This document shows, one piece after another, positions 7,632 to 15,959 of a stretch of DNA of 64,000 nt. The notes under the pieces were generated by a model. It ran no database searches, was not told the DNA's origin, and was given only the letters and a program-made list of their open reading frames with translations. The stretch comes from an uncultured Sphingomonadaceae bacterium. Its GTDB lineage: Bacteria > Pseudomonadota > Alphaproteobacteria > Sphingomonadales > Sphingomonadaceae. Every line of letters begins with the position of its first letter. Positions within the stretch are counted from its first letter, which is position 1. The DNA is taken from assembly GCA_947503245.1 (NCBI GenBank), contig CANNCV010000001.1, forward strand, positions 1,177,501 through 1,241,500. The letters are read 5' to 3'. The position numbers and the translations under genes are program-made.

Positions 7632-10600
7632 ATGCGGCTTATCACGCAATTGCCATTGCGTATCATGGCTATGCTGGGTCTATGCCTGTTGCTGACATTG
7701 TGCAGCAGCGATAGCGGTTTTGCGGCAAAGAAAGAAAAGCCGCAAAAGGTCAAATATAGTTTTACGCCGCCTGCGCCGCGCCAACAGCCCGGCGATACTC
7801 TGGCTGAGCAAAAGGCTGCGATGCAAGCCAAAAGCGCTGGCTGTGTCAGCTGTCATACCGATAGTGACCAAAAGACAATGCACGCGTCTCCTGCGGTTCT
7901 GCTGGGCTGTACGGATTGCCATGGCGGTGATCCGCAAGTGGTGGGCAATAATGAATGGGGCTGGAAAGATGCCCGCTATACTGATGCGCTGAAAAAGGCG
8001 CATGTTCTGCCCAAATATCCGGAGGCTTGGCACTGGCCATCATCTGCCAATCCGCAACGCTCTTATGCTTTGCTGGCCAAAGAATCACCTGAATTTATCC
8101 GTTTCGTTAACCCGTCAGATTATCGCATTGTGCGCGATGCATGCGGAGCCTGTCATATTGAGGTGATTGAAGCATCTGAACGTTCGCTCATGTCAACAGG
8201 CGCAATGCTCTGGGGTGGTGCGGCTTATAATAATGGTATTGTACCTTACAAAAATTATATTTTTGGTGAGGCTTTTACCCGTGCAGGTGAGCCAGCCACC
8301 ATCAAATCCGCCAGCCCTGAGCCGGGCGCGAAATATGGTGAAGTAACCGCTGCGCAAAAGGCACGTGGCGCGCTGCCTGTGCTCTATCCGCTCCCCAGTT
8401 GGCATGTTATTCCGCCGGGCGATATCTTCCGCGTATTTGAACGCGGCGGCCGCAATGTAAATACGCAATTTCCTGAAATTGGTATTCCCAATATTGGCGG
8501 CATCATTCAACGGCTGGAAGAGCCAGGACGCCCAGACTTGAAACAGTCCAATCGCGGCCCTGGCACTGGCCTGCGTGTGGCTATTCCGGTCCTGAACATT
8601 CATAAAACGCGCCTGAATGATCCTTTTCTCTGGCAGATGGGCACCAATGATCAGCCGGGCGATTATCGCACATCGGGCTGCGCGGCCTGTCACGTTATTT
8701 ACGCTAATGACCGCGAGCCACGGCACAGCCTGACCTATGCCAAATATGGCCGTGATGGGCAGACAGCGACTGCCGATCCGACGATTGCAAACCTGTATGA
8801 AGGGCAGAAGCGCTTTGGCTCTTACGGTACATATGATGCGGCCAAGGCTGGATCACATGGCGGCGATGGTCATGGGGAAGATGGCCATGGTGATGGGCAC
8901 TCAGGCAAAGGCGGCGCAGGTGTTGATGGAGAGGGCGGACTGGAACGCGGCCATCCGATCAAGCATGAATTTACCCGCGCTATCCCAACCGCGCAGTGCA
9001 TGAACTGCCATATGCACCAGCCCAATATCTTCCTGAACAGCTATTTGGGCTATACAATGTGGGATTATGAGTCCGACGCGCCAAAAATGTGGCCGGGCCC
9101 TGAAAATACCCTGTCACAGCCAGAAGGCATGTCCGACGAAGAATTTAAGCGGATATTCAAAACACAAAAATTCCCTACCGCTGCTGAGGTCTATTCTGTG
9201 CTTCAGCGTAATCCAGAAGGCGCGTCGCCCAAGGGTTTATGGGGTGATCTCGACTTTTTGCGCAATGTTTATGATATCAATGAAGAGCTGAACGACACGC
9301 AATTTGCTGATTATCACGGCCATGGCTGGAATTTCCGCGCGATCCTGAAACGTGACCGCGAAGGCAATTTGCTGGATGCCGATAACAATATTGTTGCAGA
9401 TGATGACCCAGAGAAATTCCGCAAAGGCGATGAGGGCAAATTTGTTGAGCCAGGCGTAAACCCCGGCAAAACCGTGCATATGATGGACATTCATGCGCAA
9501 GTTGGCATGCAGTGTGCAGATTGCCATTTCGCGCAGGATAGCCATGGCAATGGCCTGATCTATGGCGAAGTCGCCAATGCGGTAGAAATTGGCTGTAAAG
9601 ATTGTCACGGCACGGCTGATGCTTATCCAACGCTGAAAACATCCAATCTGGCCGCGCGGCCGCAAGGCACCAATTTGGCGTTGCTGCGTAACCCTGATGG
9701 TCGCCGCCGCTTTGAATGGTTTGATAAGCCAGATGGCCGCCGCGTGCTGGTGCAGCGGTCCATTATCGACCCAGAGATTGAGTGGGAAGTCAGCCTGACC
9801 AAAGACAGTGTTGACCGCAGTCACCCCGATTTTAACGTTAAATCTGCCCGGGCAAAAACGGTCGCTAAGGCATCTTCTGAAACGGGGCAATTCCTCTTTG
9901 GTGCAGGCGTAGCCAAGGCCGACCGCGCGCATGATGATGGTAATATGGCCTGCTTTACCTGTCACCTGAGCTGGACCACCAGTTGCGGCGGTTGCCATTT
10001 GCCGATTGAAGCGAACTGGAAAACCAAAACGCACAAATATAAAGAAGAAGAAACCCGCAACTATGCCACCTATAATCCGCAGGTTGCACGCGACCAAATG
10101 TTCCAGCTTGGCCGTCATCAGACCAGCAAAGCGGGCGGAGAAGTCGATGAAAATGGCAATCCGATTGGCATTATTGCGCCGATCCGTTCCACTTCGGCGC
10201 TGATCCTGTCATCGACCAATATCAACCGTGAACGTATCTATGTGCAGCAACCGCCTATCTCTGCGGCTGGGTTTTCTTCTCAGGCCTTTGCACCGCACTT
10301 CCCGCATACGGTGCGTAAGACAGAGACGAAGCAATGCTCTGACTGCCATTTGAGCGCAGAGGATGACAATAATGCCATCATGGCGCAGCTATTGTTGCTG
10401 GGCACCAATTTCGTCAACTTTGTCGGGATGCATGCATGGGTAGGTTTAGATGATGGTTTCGAAGCAGTGCGCGTCACTGAATGGGACGAGCCACAAGCGG
10501 TTATCGGCTCCTATCTGCAACGCTATGCCTATCCCGATTATTATAAATTGCATGTCGACAAAAATGGCCGCGAGCTGAAAAACTGGGTGCGTGGTGAGAC

Positions 10601-12014
10601 ATTTGATGACAAATTCTCTGGTGAAACCAAAGCGCTCGAAGAATTTGCCAATGTGGTGCAAGACACTTCAGGTTCAGTCCGCTGCCTGCAAAATCGCGGT
10701 GAATATATCTTTGTTGCAGAGGGCAAGGGTGGTTTTCGCGCTTATGATATCGCCTCTATTGGCAATAAGGGTTTTTCTGAACGCATCGTGCGCGCGCCTT
10801 TCTCTTCTCTGGGGCAGGACACCCATGTGAAGAGCAAGAATGCCACGTGCATGGCGCTGGCTACAACCCAGCCTATTGCGCCTGAGCGTAACGAAGATAT
10901 GGCAAACACCAATTTAACCGATGCTGATGGCAATGTCGTGCTGGAAGAAGATGGCACGCCGCGTACCTTGCTGGAAGAAAATCAGGAGCAAAGCTTCCAC
11001 CCCATTTATAATTATGCGGTGGTGACGGATAGCGAAGAGGGCTTGATCCTTGTCGATATCAACACGCTGGCCGATGGTGAGTTTCGCAACAATTTCTTCA
11101 AGCGTATGGAATTTGCAGGCGGCGGTGATGCTTGGAATGAAGGCGGCGCATTAACCGGCGCCCGGCACATCACATTGGCCGGCCACATTGCTTATATCAC
11201 TACGGATAGCGGGCTCGTCGTGGTTGATCTCGATGACCCGACCATGCCCAAAATTACGGCGCAAATTGCGCTGCCCGATGCGCGGGCCAGTGCGGTGCAG
11301 TTCCGTTATCTCTGGGTGACTGATGCTGAAGGCGTAAAGCTGTTTGACATTACATCGCTGCGCCAGCCAGTCGCAGTGCCAGAAGCGACGGTGCGGCTGG
11401 ACAATGCACGTAAGCTCTATCTGGCGCGGACCTATGCTTATGTTGCAGCGAAACAGGATGGTCTGGTGATATTGGATATTACCAAGCCAAAAGCACCGCG
11501 CGAATATATGCGGTATAATGCAGGCGGCGTTCTGAATGATGCTGAGGATGTTATCGTCGGTTCCACCAATGCTTCGCTTTTCGCTTATGTGGCGGATGGC
11601 CGCAATGGCATGAAAGTGGTGCAACTCACCTCACCGGAAAGCCAACCGAAATTTTATGGGTTCTCACCAGCACCAAAACCGGAATTGATCGCCTTTGCCA
11701 AGACGCCATCACCGGCTCTGGCTTTGGCCAAAGGGTTGGACCGTGATCGTGCTGTCGATGAGACTGGCGGCCAGATGGCGGTGTTTGGCCGGTTGGGTTC
11801 ACGTCCATTTACGCGTAGTGAGATGGAGCGGCTATTCCTTAACGCCAAGGGCATGCCTTATAAGGTGCGCGATGAAGCTAGCTTGGCCGATTGGGTAGGG
11901 GCGCTTGACCGCCAACGGCAGCGCGCTGCTGCAAATGATGGTCTGCCGCCACCTGTTACCGCTGCGCCGCCTATTGCTGCTGTCCCTTCGCAGAGCATTG
12001 GCGGCGGGCGGTAA
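7632..12014 (+). CDS. Decaheme cytochrome c fused to a C-terminal LVIVD-type beta-propeller
   Basis: About 1461 residues. A signal peptide (LGLCLLLTLC...GFA) is followed by ten CXXCH sites: CVSCH, CTDCH, CGACH, CAACH, CMNCH, CADCH, CKDCH, CFTCH, CGGCH and CSDCH, near residues 71, 93, 171, 350, 456, 628, 655, 774, 785 and 902. A Gly/His/Asp-rich insert (~405-432) sits between hemes 4 and 5. From ~1010 to 1300 there are repeated strands such as GLVVVDLDDP and GLVILDITKP, the LVIVD-repeat pattern of a beta-propeller. ATG 7632 is used because it begins a good signal peptide; ATG 7590 would overlap the porin gene. Predicted periplasmic or surface-exposed redox protein completing the four-gene block; the electron donor and acceptor are unknown. 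Confidence 0.85.
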   Translation: MRLITQLPLRIMAMLGLCLLLTLCSSDSGFAAKKEKPQKVKYSFTPPAPRQQPGDTLAEQKAAMQAKSAGCVSCHTDSDQKTMHASPAVLLGCTDCHGGDPQVVGNNEWGWKDARYTDALKKAHVLPKYPEAWHWPSSANPQRSYALLAKESPEFIRFVNPSDYRIVRDACGACHIEVIEASERSLMSTGAMLWGGAAYNNGIVPYKNYIFGEAFTRAGEPATIKSASPEPGAKYGEVTAAQKARGALPVLYPLPSWHVIPPGDIFRVFERGGRNVNTQFPEIGIPNIGGIIQRLEEPGRPDLKQSNRGPGTGLRVAIPVLNIHKTRLNDPFLWQMGTNDQPGDYRTSGCAACHVIYANDREPRHSLTYAKYGRDGQTATADPTIANLYEGQKRFGSYGTYDAAKAGSHGGDGHGEDGHGDGHSGKGGAGVDGEGGLERGHPIKHEFTRAIPTAQCMNCHMHQPNIFLNSYLGYTMWDYESDAPKMWPGPENTLSQPEGMSDEEFKRIFKTQKFPTAAEVYSVLQRNPEGASPKGLWGDLDFLRNVYDINEELNDTQFADYHGHGWNFRAILKRDREGNLLDADNNIVADDDPEKFRKGDEGKFVEPGVNPGKTVHMMDIHAQVGMQCADCHFAQDSHGNGLIYGEVANAVEIGCKDCHGTADAYPTLKTSNLAARPQGTNLALLRNPDGRRRFEWFDKPDGRRVLVQRSIIDPEIEWEVSLTKDSVDRSHPDFNVKSARAKTVAKASSETGQFLFGAGVAKADRAHDDGNMACFTCHLSWTTSCGGCHLPIEANWKTKTHKYKEEETRNYATYNPQVARDQMFQLGRHQTSKAGGEVDENGNPIGIIAPIRSTSALILSSTNINRERIYVQQPPISAAGFSSQAFAPHFPHTVRKTETKQCSDCHLSAEDDNNAIMAQLLLLGTNFVNFVGMHAWVGLDDGFEAVRVTEWDEPQAVIGSYLQRYAYPDYYKLHVDKNGRELKNWVRGETFDDKFSGETKALEEFANVVQDTSGSVRCLQNRGEYIFVAEGKGGFRAYDIASIGNKGFSERIVRAPFSSLGQDTHVKSKNATCMALATTQPIAPERNEDMANTNLTDADGNVVLEEDGTPRTLLEENQEQSFHPIYNYAVVTDSEEGLILVDINTLADGEFRNNFFKRMEFAGGGDAWNEGGALTGARHITLAGHIAYITTDSGLVVVDLDDPTMPKITAQIALPDARASAVQFRYLWVTDAEGVKLFDITSLRQPVAVPEATVRLDNARKLYLARTYAYVAAKQDGLVILDITKPKAPREYMRYNAGGVLNDAEDVIVGSTNASLFAYVADGRNGMKVVQLTSPESQPKFYGFSPAPKPELIAFAKTPSPALALAKGLDRDRAVDETGGQMAVFGRLGSRPFTRSEMERLFLNAKGMPYKVRDEASLADWVGALDRQRQRAAANDGLPPPVTAAPPIAAVPSQSIGGGR

Positions 12015-12026
12015 ACTCTCCAGCAA

Positions 12027-12416
12027 TCAGACATCTTCCACCGTCAGCGCTGTGATATCAAGGTGTAGCACTGGCGGGTCGCTGCGCCGCTGCTCATTGC
12101 TTTTGGTCACGGCAATATCAACGACAATATGACCAGACAGATCAAATTCATGTTCTGAGACTATCGCGGCGATATGGCGGCCACGCTCAATGGCGGCTTC
12201 ACCAGTAAATTCCAGTGCCAGGCTATGGCGCATGCCTTCAAAAGTCGCGCTTTGCCAGTCATGGCCTTCGTGAAAGAGCAATTGCGCTTGTCCGTGGCCC
12301 AATTCCAGCAAAGCGCGTATCAATGCGGATGCAGGGTCTATGGGCCGGTCTTTGCCATCACCAGCAAAAACCGATCGATGACGCCTTGGTGTGATAAGAT
12401 TTTGCAACATGGTCAT
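12027..12416 (-). CDS. Conserved hypothetical protein (129 aa), S24-linked
   Basis: I do not recognise a family. The protein is soluble, has no signal peptide or membrane segment, and contains a HEGHDW...FEGMRHSL stretch and a long acidic/hydrophobic C-terminal half. Its ATG overlaps the TGA of the 60-residue gene upstream (ATGA), so the two are translationally coupled and share the promoter facing the S24 repressor. It converges with the decaheme cytochrome gene, with 12 bp between stops. The coupling is the best evidence that it is real. Confidence 0.7.
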   Translation of the reverse strand: MTMLQNLITPRRHRSVFAGDGKDRPIDPASALIRALLELGHGQAQLLFHEGHDWQSATFEGMRHSLALEFTGEAAIERGRHIAAIVSEHEFDLSGHIVVDIAVTKSNEQRRSDPPVLHLDITALTVEDV

Positions 12417-12595
12417 TGCCCTTCTTGATAAATGTTCATGAAATGTTCTATCTTTTTCCGCATGGCAGCGCGTGGTTCACGGCCATTGCGCATATCATCG
12501 ACCAGACGCGGGTCATGCGCGGCCAGCCTACCAAATTTTGTGCGCGGCATATTATGTCGCCGTAAAAATCGTTCAATTGTGCGCAGCATATCCAT
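12413..12595 (-). CDS. Small conserved basic protein (60 aa)
   Basis: A 60-residue basic protein (KFGRLAAHDPRLVDDMRNGR) preceded by a perfect AAGGAGG Shine-Dalgarno five bases before the ATG. I recall similar small proteins in sphingomonads but no assigned function. The ERFLRRHNMPRTKFG part could be a helix-turn-helix-like nucleic-acid-binding segment, which is an inference only. First gene of a two-gene operon divergent from the S24 repressor, so it probably shares that operator region. Confidence 0.75.
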   Translation of the reverse strand: MDMLRTIERFLRRHNMPRTKFGRLAAHDPRLVDDMRNGREPRAAMRKKIEHFMNIYQEGQ

Positions 12596-12630
12596 TTCGG
12601 CCTCCTTATTTCGACTCAGGTTCGCAGGTT

Positions 12631-12678
12631 AAATCCTAAATTGACGTAGGAAATCCTACTTGTCTAGGAAAAATCCTA
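12631..12678. promoter_or_regulatory. Triple AAATCCTA operator-like array in the divergent promoter
   Basis: AAATCCTA occurs at 12631, 12651 and 12671, exactly 20 bp apart (about two helical turns). Opposite-strand TAGGA copies at 12647 and 12665 form imperfect palindromes, including GTAGGA-AA-TCCTAC. The array covers a TTGACG hexamer (12641-12646) and ends 15 bp before the S24 repressor start. It is well placed to be an autoregulatory operator also controlling the divergent small-gene operon. Confidence 0.65.
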
Positions 12679-12692
12679 TGCTATAAGATGCT

Positions 12693-13412
12693 ATGGCAGA
12701 ATCACCGCAAAAAAATGATGAAGAAACGCAGGCTGTCCGCGATGTGCTTGATAGGCTGATTGGCGAACGCGGGCTAAGCTATGCAGCTATTTCGCAAATG
12801 CTGGGCCGTAACCAGGCCTATATTCATCAGTTCATTCATCGCGGCAGTCCGCAAAGGCTGGCTGAACATGACCGGCGTTTCCTAGCGGAGTTTCTGGCGG
12901 TGGATGAGGCGCTTTTGGGCGCTGGTTCGCGCGGCGGCAACAAAGCACGCCCTTCTGCGGCCGCGGCGCAGTCTCACCATATGCATAAGAGTGTGGATAA
13001 TTTGCGCACCATCGCCAAATTGTCCGTTGGGGCATCAGCGGGGCAGGGCGCTTTGGCAGATGCTGAACATGCCATTGGCCAAATTGGCTTTGATGAGGAT
13101 TGGTTACGCAAACAGGGGTTGGCCAAGGCACAGCTCAGCATGATCAGTGTCGAGGGCGATTCTATGGAACCAACTTTGCGCGATGGTGACGATATATTGG
13201 TCGCGCAAAGCAGTAATGCACATAATCAAAGCCGTGATGGCATCTATGTCCTGCGTATGGATGATACGCTCATGGTCAAAAGACTGAGTTTTGCGCCTGA
13301 TGGTCGGTTGTCGGTGATAAGTGACAATAAGGTCTATCCGTCGCGCCATGGCCTGAGGCGTGAGCAGGCGCATATTGTCGGCCGGGTCGTATGGACGGGG
13401 CGAATGCTTTAA
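12693..13412 (+). CDS. LexA/CI-like S24 family repressor-peptidase
   Basis: 239 residues. The N-terminal region (~15-55, LSYAAISQMLGRNQAYIHQF) is a helix-turn-helix of XRE type. The C-terminal region (~130-235) is an S24/LexA-type domain with the Ser nucleophile in EGDSMEPT (Ser157) and the Lys general base in LMVKRL (Lys196), both intact. An Ala-Gly pair in the linker (SAGQG, ~115-119) could be a self-cleavage site, but this is uncertain. Such proteins repress genes until RecA-stimulated self-cleavage, or act as stress regulators. There is no good Shine-Dalgarno; the ATG lies just past the triple AAATCCTA array, which suggests autoregulation. It is probably not the main LexA, because the repeats are not the alphaproteobacterial SOS box GTTC-N7-GTTC. 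Confidence 0.85.
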   Translation: MAESPQKNDEETQAVRDVLDRLIGERGLSYAAISQMLGRNQAYIHQFIHRGSPQRLAEHDRRFLAEFLAVDEALLGAGSRGGNKARPSAAAAQSHHMHKSVDNLRTIAKLSVGASAGQGALADAEHAIGQIGFDEDWLRKQGLAKAQLSMISVEGDSMEPTLRDGDDILVAQSSNAHNQSRDGIYVLRMDDTLMVKRLSFAPDGRLSVISDNKVYPSRHGLRREQAHIVGRVVWTGRML

Positions 13413-13492
13413 ATAGACGGAGAGGGGAAATAGACGGAGAGAGTACAGCAACGGGCTTGCAATCATAGCTGGTCACTGCCAAATCTTTGGCC

Positions 13493-14176
13493 ATGTCCAA
13501 TGTTACCAGCACAGCTAACGTCCCGCCACTGCGCGCGGCTATCGTTCCCGTCACGCCTCTACAGCAGAATTGCACACTGTTCTGGTGCACCAAAACCAAC
13601 AAAGCTGCCTTTGTTGATCCGGGCGGTGATTTGCCGAAACTGAAAGCCGCTTTACAGCAAAGCGGCGCGACGCTGGAGAAAATCCTGATCACCCATGGTC
13701 ATATTGACCATTGCGGAGAGGCGGGCAAATTAGCGAAAGAATTGGGCGTGCCGATTGAGGGACCGCATGAGGATGACCGGTTTTGGATAGCGCGACTGGA
13801 TGATGATGGCCGGCAATATGGTATTGCGGGTGAAGTGTTTGAGCCTGACCGCTGGCTGGTGCATGGCGAGCAGGTCACGGTCGGCGAATTGGTGCTGGAT
13901 GTTATTCATTGCCCAGGCCACACGCCTGGCCATGTGGTGTTTCACCATGGCCCATCAAAATTGGCGATTGTTGGCGATGTTATCTTTCAGGGGTCCATTG
14001 GCCGCACCGATTTCCCGCGCGGCAATCTTCAGGATTTGCTGGATGCCATTACGCAGCGTCTCTGGCCATTGGGCGATGATGTGACCTTTGTGCCCGGGCA
14101 CGGCCCAACCAGCAATTTTGGCCATGAGCGCAAGACCAATGCCTTTGTCGCAGATGATGTTTTGGCGGCGCGTTAG
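13493..14176 (+). CDS. MBL-fold metallo-hydrolase (glyoxalase II-like, YcbL type)
   Basis: 227 residues. The metallo-beta-lactamase signature THGHIDH (H68, H70, D72, H73) is followed by HCPGHTPGH, GDVIFQG and FVPGHGP, supplying the remaining ligands of a dinuclear metal site. The length and HTPGH spacing fit the short glyoxalase II/YcbL group, which hydrolyses thioesters such as S-lactoylglutathione. The true substrate is unproven. ATG 13493 is preferred over an in-frame TTG six bases earlier. It stands alone after the S24 gene, with no clear operon partner. Confidence 0.85.
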   Translation: MSNVTSTANVPPLRAAIVPVTPLQQNCTLFWCTKTNKAAFVDPGGDLPKLKAALQQSGATLEKILITHGHIDHCGEAGKLAKELGVPIEGPHEDDRFWIARLDDDGRQYGIAGEVFEPDRWLVHGEQVTVGELVLDVIHCPGHTPGHVVFHHGPSKLAIVGDVIFQGSIGRTDFPRGNLQDLLDAITQRLWPLGDDVTFVPGHGPTSNFGHERKTNAFVADDVLAAR

Positions 14177-14318
14177 CGCTTAGCGGGCTGCTGGCGGCTC
14201 TGACTGCATTGCATAGGCTGTGACGCCATATTCGAACAAATTTGTTGCTAAGCAGCACTTGCTGTTAAGAAATCAAAATAGAAAGTTATAATCTAATCAA
14301 TACGGCTGTATTTTCGAC

Positions 14319-15005
14319 TTAAGGAATGTATCTATCAGGAGGTGTGGTGTCGGGCGCTATTTGGGCCTCTAGTTCGAGCTGGAATATTGCCTCTATAATA
14401 AAGGCTGAACCGAAAAATGATGCGCGGCTTCCGTTTCTCATTAATGAGTTGGCTAAGAAACAGTCAAAGGGCCTTGCTCGCTTGTCAATTCGGTTGCGCT
14501 CCATGAATGTAGGAATATTAAAATTAGGGCGCTCCCCATTCGAATAGCTCTTTTGAAAAATGGGACCATGTTTTGAATTTATTTCTATAGAGAAAAAATC
14601 GCTTTTATCCGACACTGTGCATCTATAGCCCTCGGCTAAGGGGTTGGTTTCATAAGAAGCTATATTAGGTAAATTATCTTCATAATTTAAAGATATTTCG
14701 TGAAGATTATCATGGCTAAGAGCAGTCAAACAAAGATAGCCTTTTTGTTCGTAAAAGCATCTGATGGAAAGCCAGTCATCGTTATGTGACTTTTCATATA
14801 TCAAACCACCATTGGCTGCTTTTTCCCAATCTGGCTCAAGGTTTGTTGATTCCTCAGGTGCCTGTTCACAAGAACCTAACACAAGCGTGCCTAGCGCTAA
14901 ACATCCGCACAACGTGTGATGCTTTAATTGTGCTGGCCATTTGAAACCGGCCAGCAGCCAATCCCATTCGTCCTGTGCAATCGGGCATTTCGGTTTGAAT
15001 AACAT
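14319..15005 (-). CDS. Hypothetical protein with internal lipobox-like segment
   Basis: 228 residues, no recognised family. Residues ~28-46 are hydrophobic and end in LVLGSC, a good lipobox, but they are preceded by a ~27-residue acidic/aromatic head (CPIAQDEWDWLLAGF) that is not signal-like. Either the true start lies downstream at a non-ATG codon, or a short unrelated segment has been joined to a lipoprotein. The C-terminal part is AT-richer and has several Cys residues that could form disulphides in the periplasm. Flanked by noncoding DNA on both sides. Real but uncharacterised. Confidence 0.55.
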   Translation of the reverse strand: MLFKPKCPIAQDEWDWLLAGFKWPAQLKHHTLCGCLALGTLVLGSCEQAPEESTNLEPDWEKAANGGLIYEKSHNDDWLSIRCFYEQKGYLCLTALSHDNLHEISLNYEDNLPNIASYETNPLAEGYRCTVSDKSDFFSIEINSKHGPIFQKSYSNGERPNFNIPTFMERNRIDKRARPFDCFLANSLMRNGSRASFFGSAFIIEAIFQLELEAQIAPDTTPPDRYIP

Positions 15006-15052
15006 GTTTCCCTCTTCATGTTACTGGCCTTACTCACATTGCTGGGTCCAAT

Positions 15053-15451
15053 TTAATGGTGAGTAAAACCCAGCACAATCACAATGGCGTAGATGGCTAA
15101 TCCCAACAGTGTCAATAAAGTGATGATGGTGCCAATCATGCGGCCAATTTGTGCCTTACCGCCATCCATACCGATGCCATGTGCGATGCGGCCGGCCATA
15201 AAGACATAGCCAACAATCCACAGACCAAGGCTGGCATGGCCCGCCAGTTCCAATGCAGCAATAAGGGCCAGAAAAAAAGGTGCGTTTTCGACAAAGTTTG
15301 CCTGCGCCCGCATGCGGCGCATCAGCGCTTCACTGCCGCCATCGCCCGTTCCGATTTTCTCTTTCGTGCGAATTTGGCCGATACGGATGGCAAGCCAGAT
15401 ATTTATAATGGCCGCAGCAGCAGCCATTGTTAAAGTGAGTTTGAGATCCAT
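15053..15451 (-). CDS. MAPEG family membrane protein
   Basis: 132 residues with four hydrophobic segments. The loop RRMRAQANFVENAPFFL matches the MAPEG signature (membrane-associated eicosanoid/glutathione metabolism), where the Arg/Asn/Glu cluster after helix 1 contacts glutathione. Bacterial members are thought to have glutathione transferase or peroxidase activity, but few are characterised. Inner membrane. Monocistronic and divergent from rpmF. Confidence 0.85.
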   Translation of the reverse strand: MDLKLTLTMAAAAAIINIWLAIRIGQIRTKEKIGTGDGGSEALMRRMRAQANFVENAPFFLALIAALELAGHASLGLWIVGYVFMAGRIAHGIGMDGGKAQIGRMIGTIITLLTLLGLAIYAIVIVLGFTHH

Positions 15452-15709
15452 GGAAATGCCCCTATTATATGTTTTGTTTGTTATGATCTTAACCGAGCGC
15501 AGTTCGGGGGCAAGCGGTAATTGGTTGGTGACAGAAAAGTCAGTAAGAAATCATGACAGCAGGCTTGCACAATTAGAAAAAACCGCTATAGCCGCCGCCT
15601 TACGCGCAGCAATGTCACAGCGAATCCTGCCCAAAGGCAGACAGATGGGATGTTGTCAGCACAAAATTTTGGTACCTACAGTTTTTAACAGATTGGAACA
15701 GGTGACGCC

Positions 15710-15889
15710 ATGGCTGTCCCCAAGAGAAAAACAACGCCCTCGAAACGCGGTATGCGCCGCTCTCATGATGCTTTGAAAGCAGAAGCTTTTCAAGAATGCC
15801 CGAATTGCGGCGAATTGAAGCGTCCACATCATATGTGCACAGCATGCGGCCATTATAATGGTCGGGAAATTATTTCTCCTGCTGACTAA
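15710..15889 (+). CDS. rpmF: 50S ribosomal protein L32
   Basis: 59 residues starting [19 protein letters not shown], the hallmark L32 N terminus, with CPNCG and CTACG zinc-binding pairs. ATG 15710 follows AGGTGACGCC. It lies 70 bp upstream of plsX, the conserved rpmF-plsX-fabH order that links ribosome and fatty-acid synthesis genes. Confidence 0.97.
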   Translation: MAVPKRKTTPSKRGMRRSHDALKAEAFQECPNCGELKRPHHMCTACGHYNGREIISPAD

Positions 15890-15959
15890 TTGGTGGTAGG
15901 CCCGTTTTGCCCTATACGATAAGCAACGGGAATATGCACATGTTTGAGGTCAGCAATAG

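Noticed and set aside
8850-8935. Short GGCGATGGTCATGG-type repeats inside the decaheme gene
   Set aside because: They encode the Gly/His/Asp-rich insert and stay in frame; a coding low-complexity stretch, not a mobile or regulatory repeat.
15452-15709. Spacer upstream of rpmF as an RNA gene
   Set aside because: No cloverleaf or conserved RNA structure is visible; it only needs to hold promoters for the MAPEG gene and the rpmF operon.
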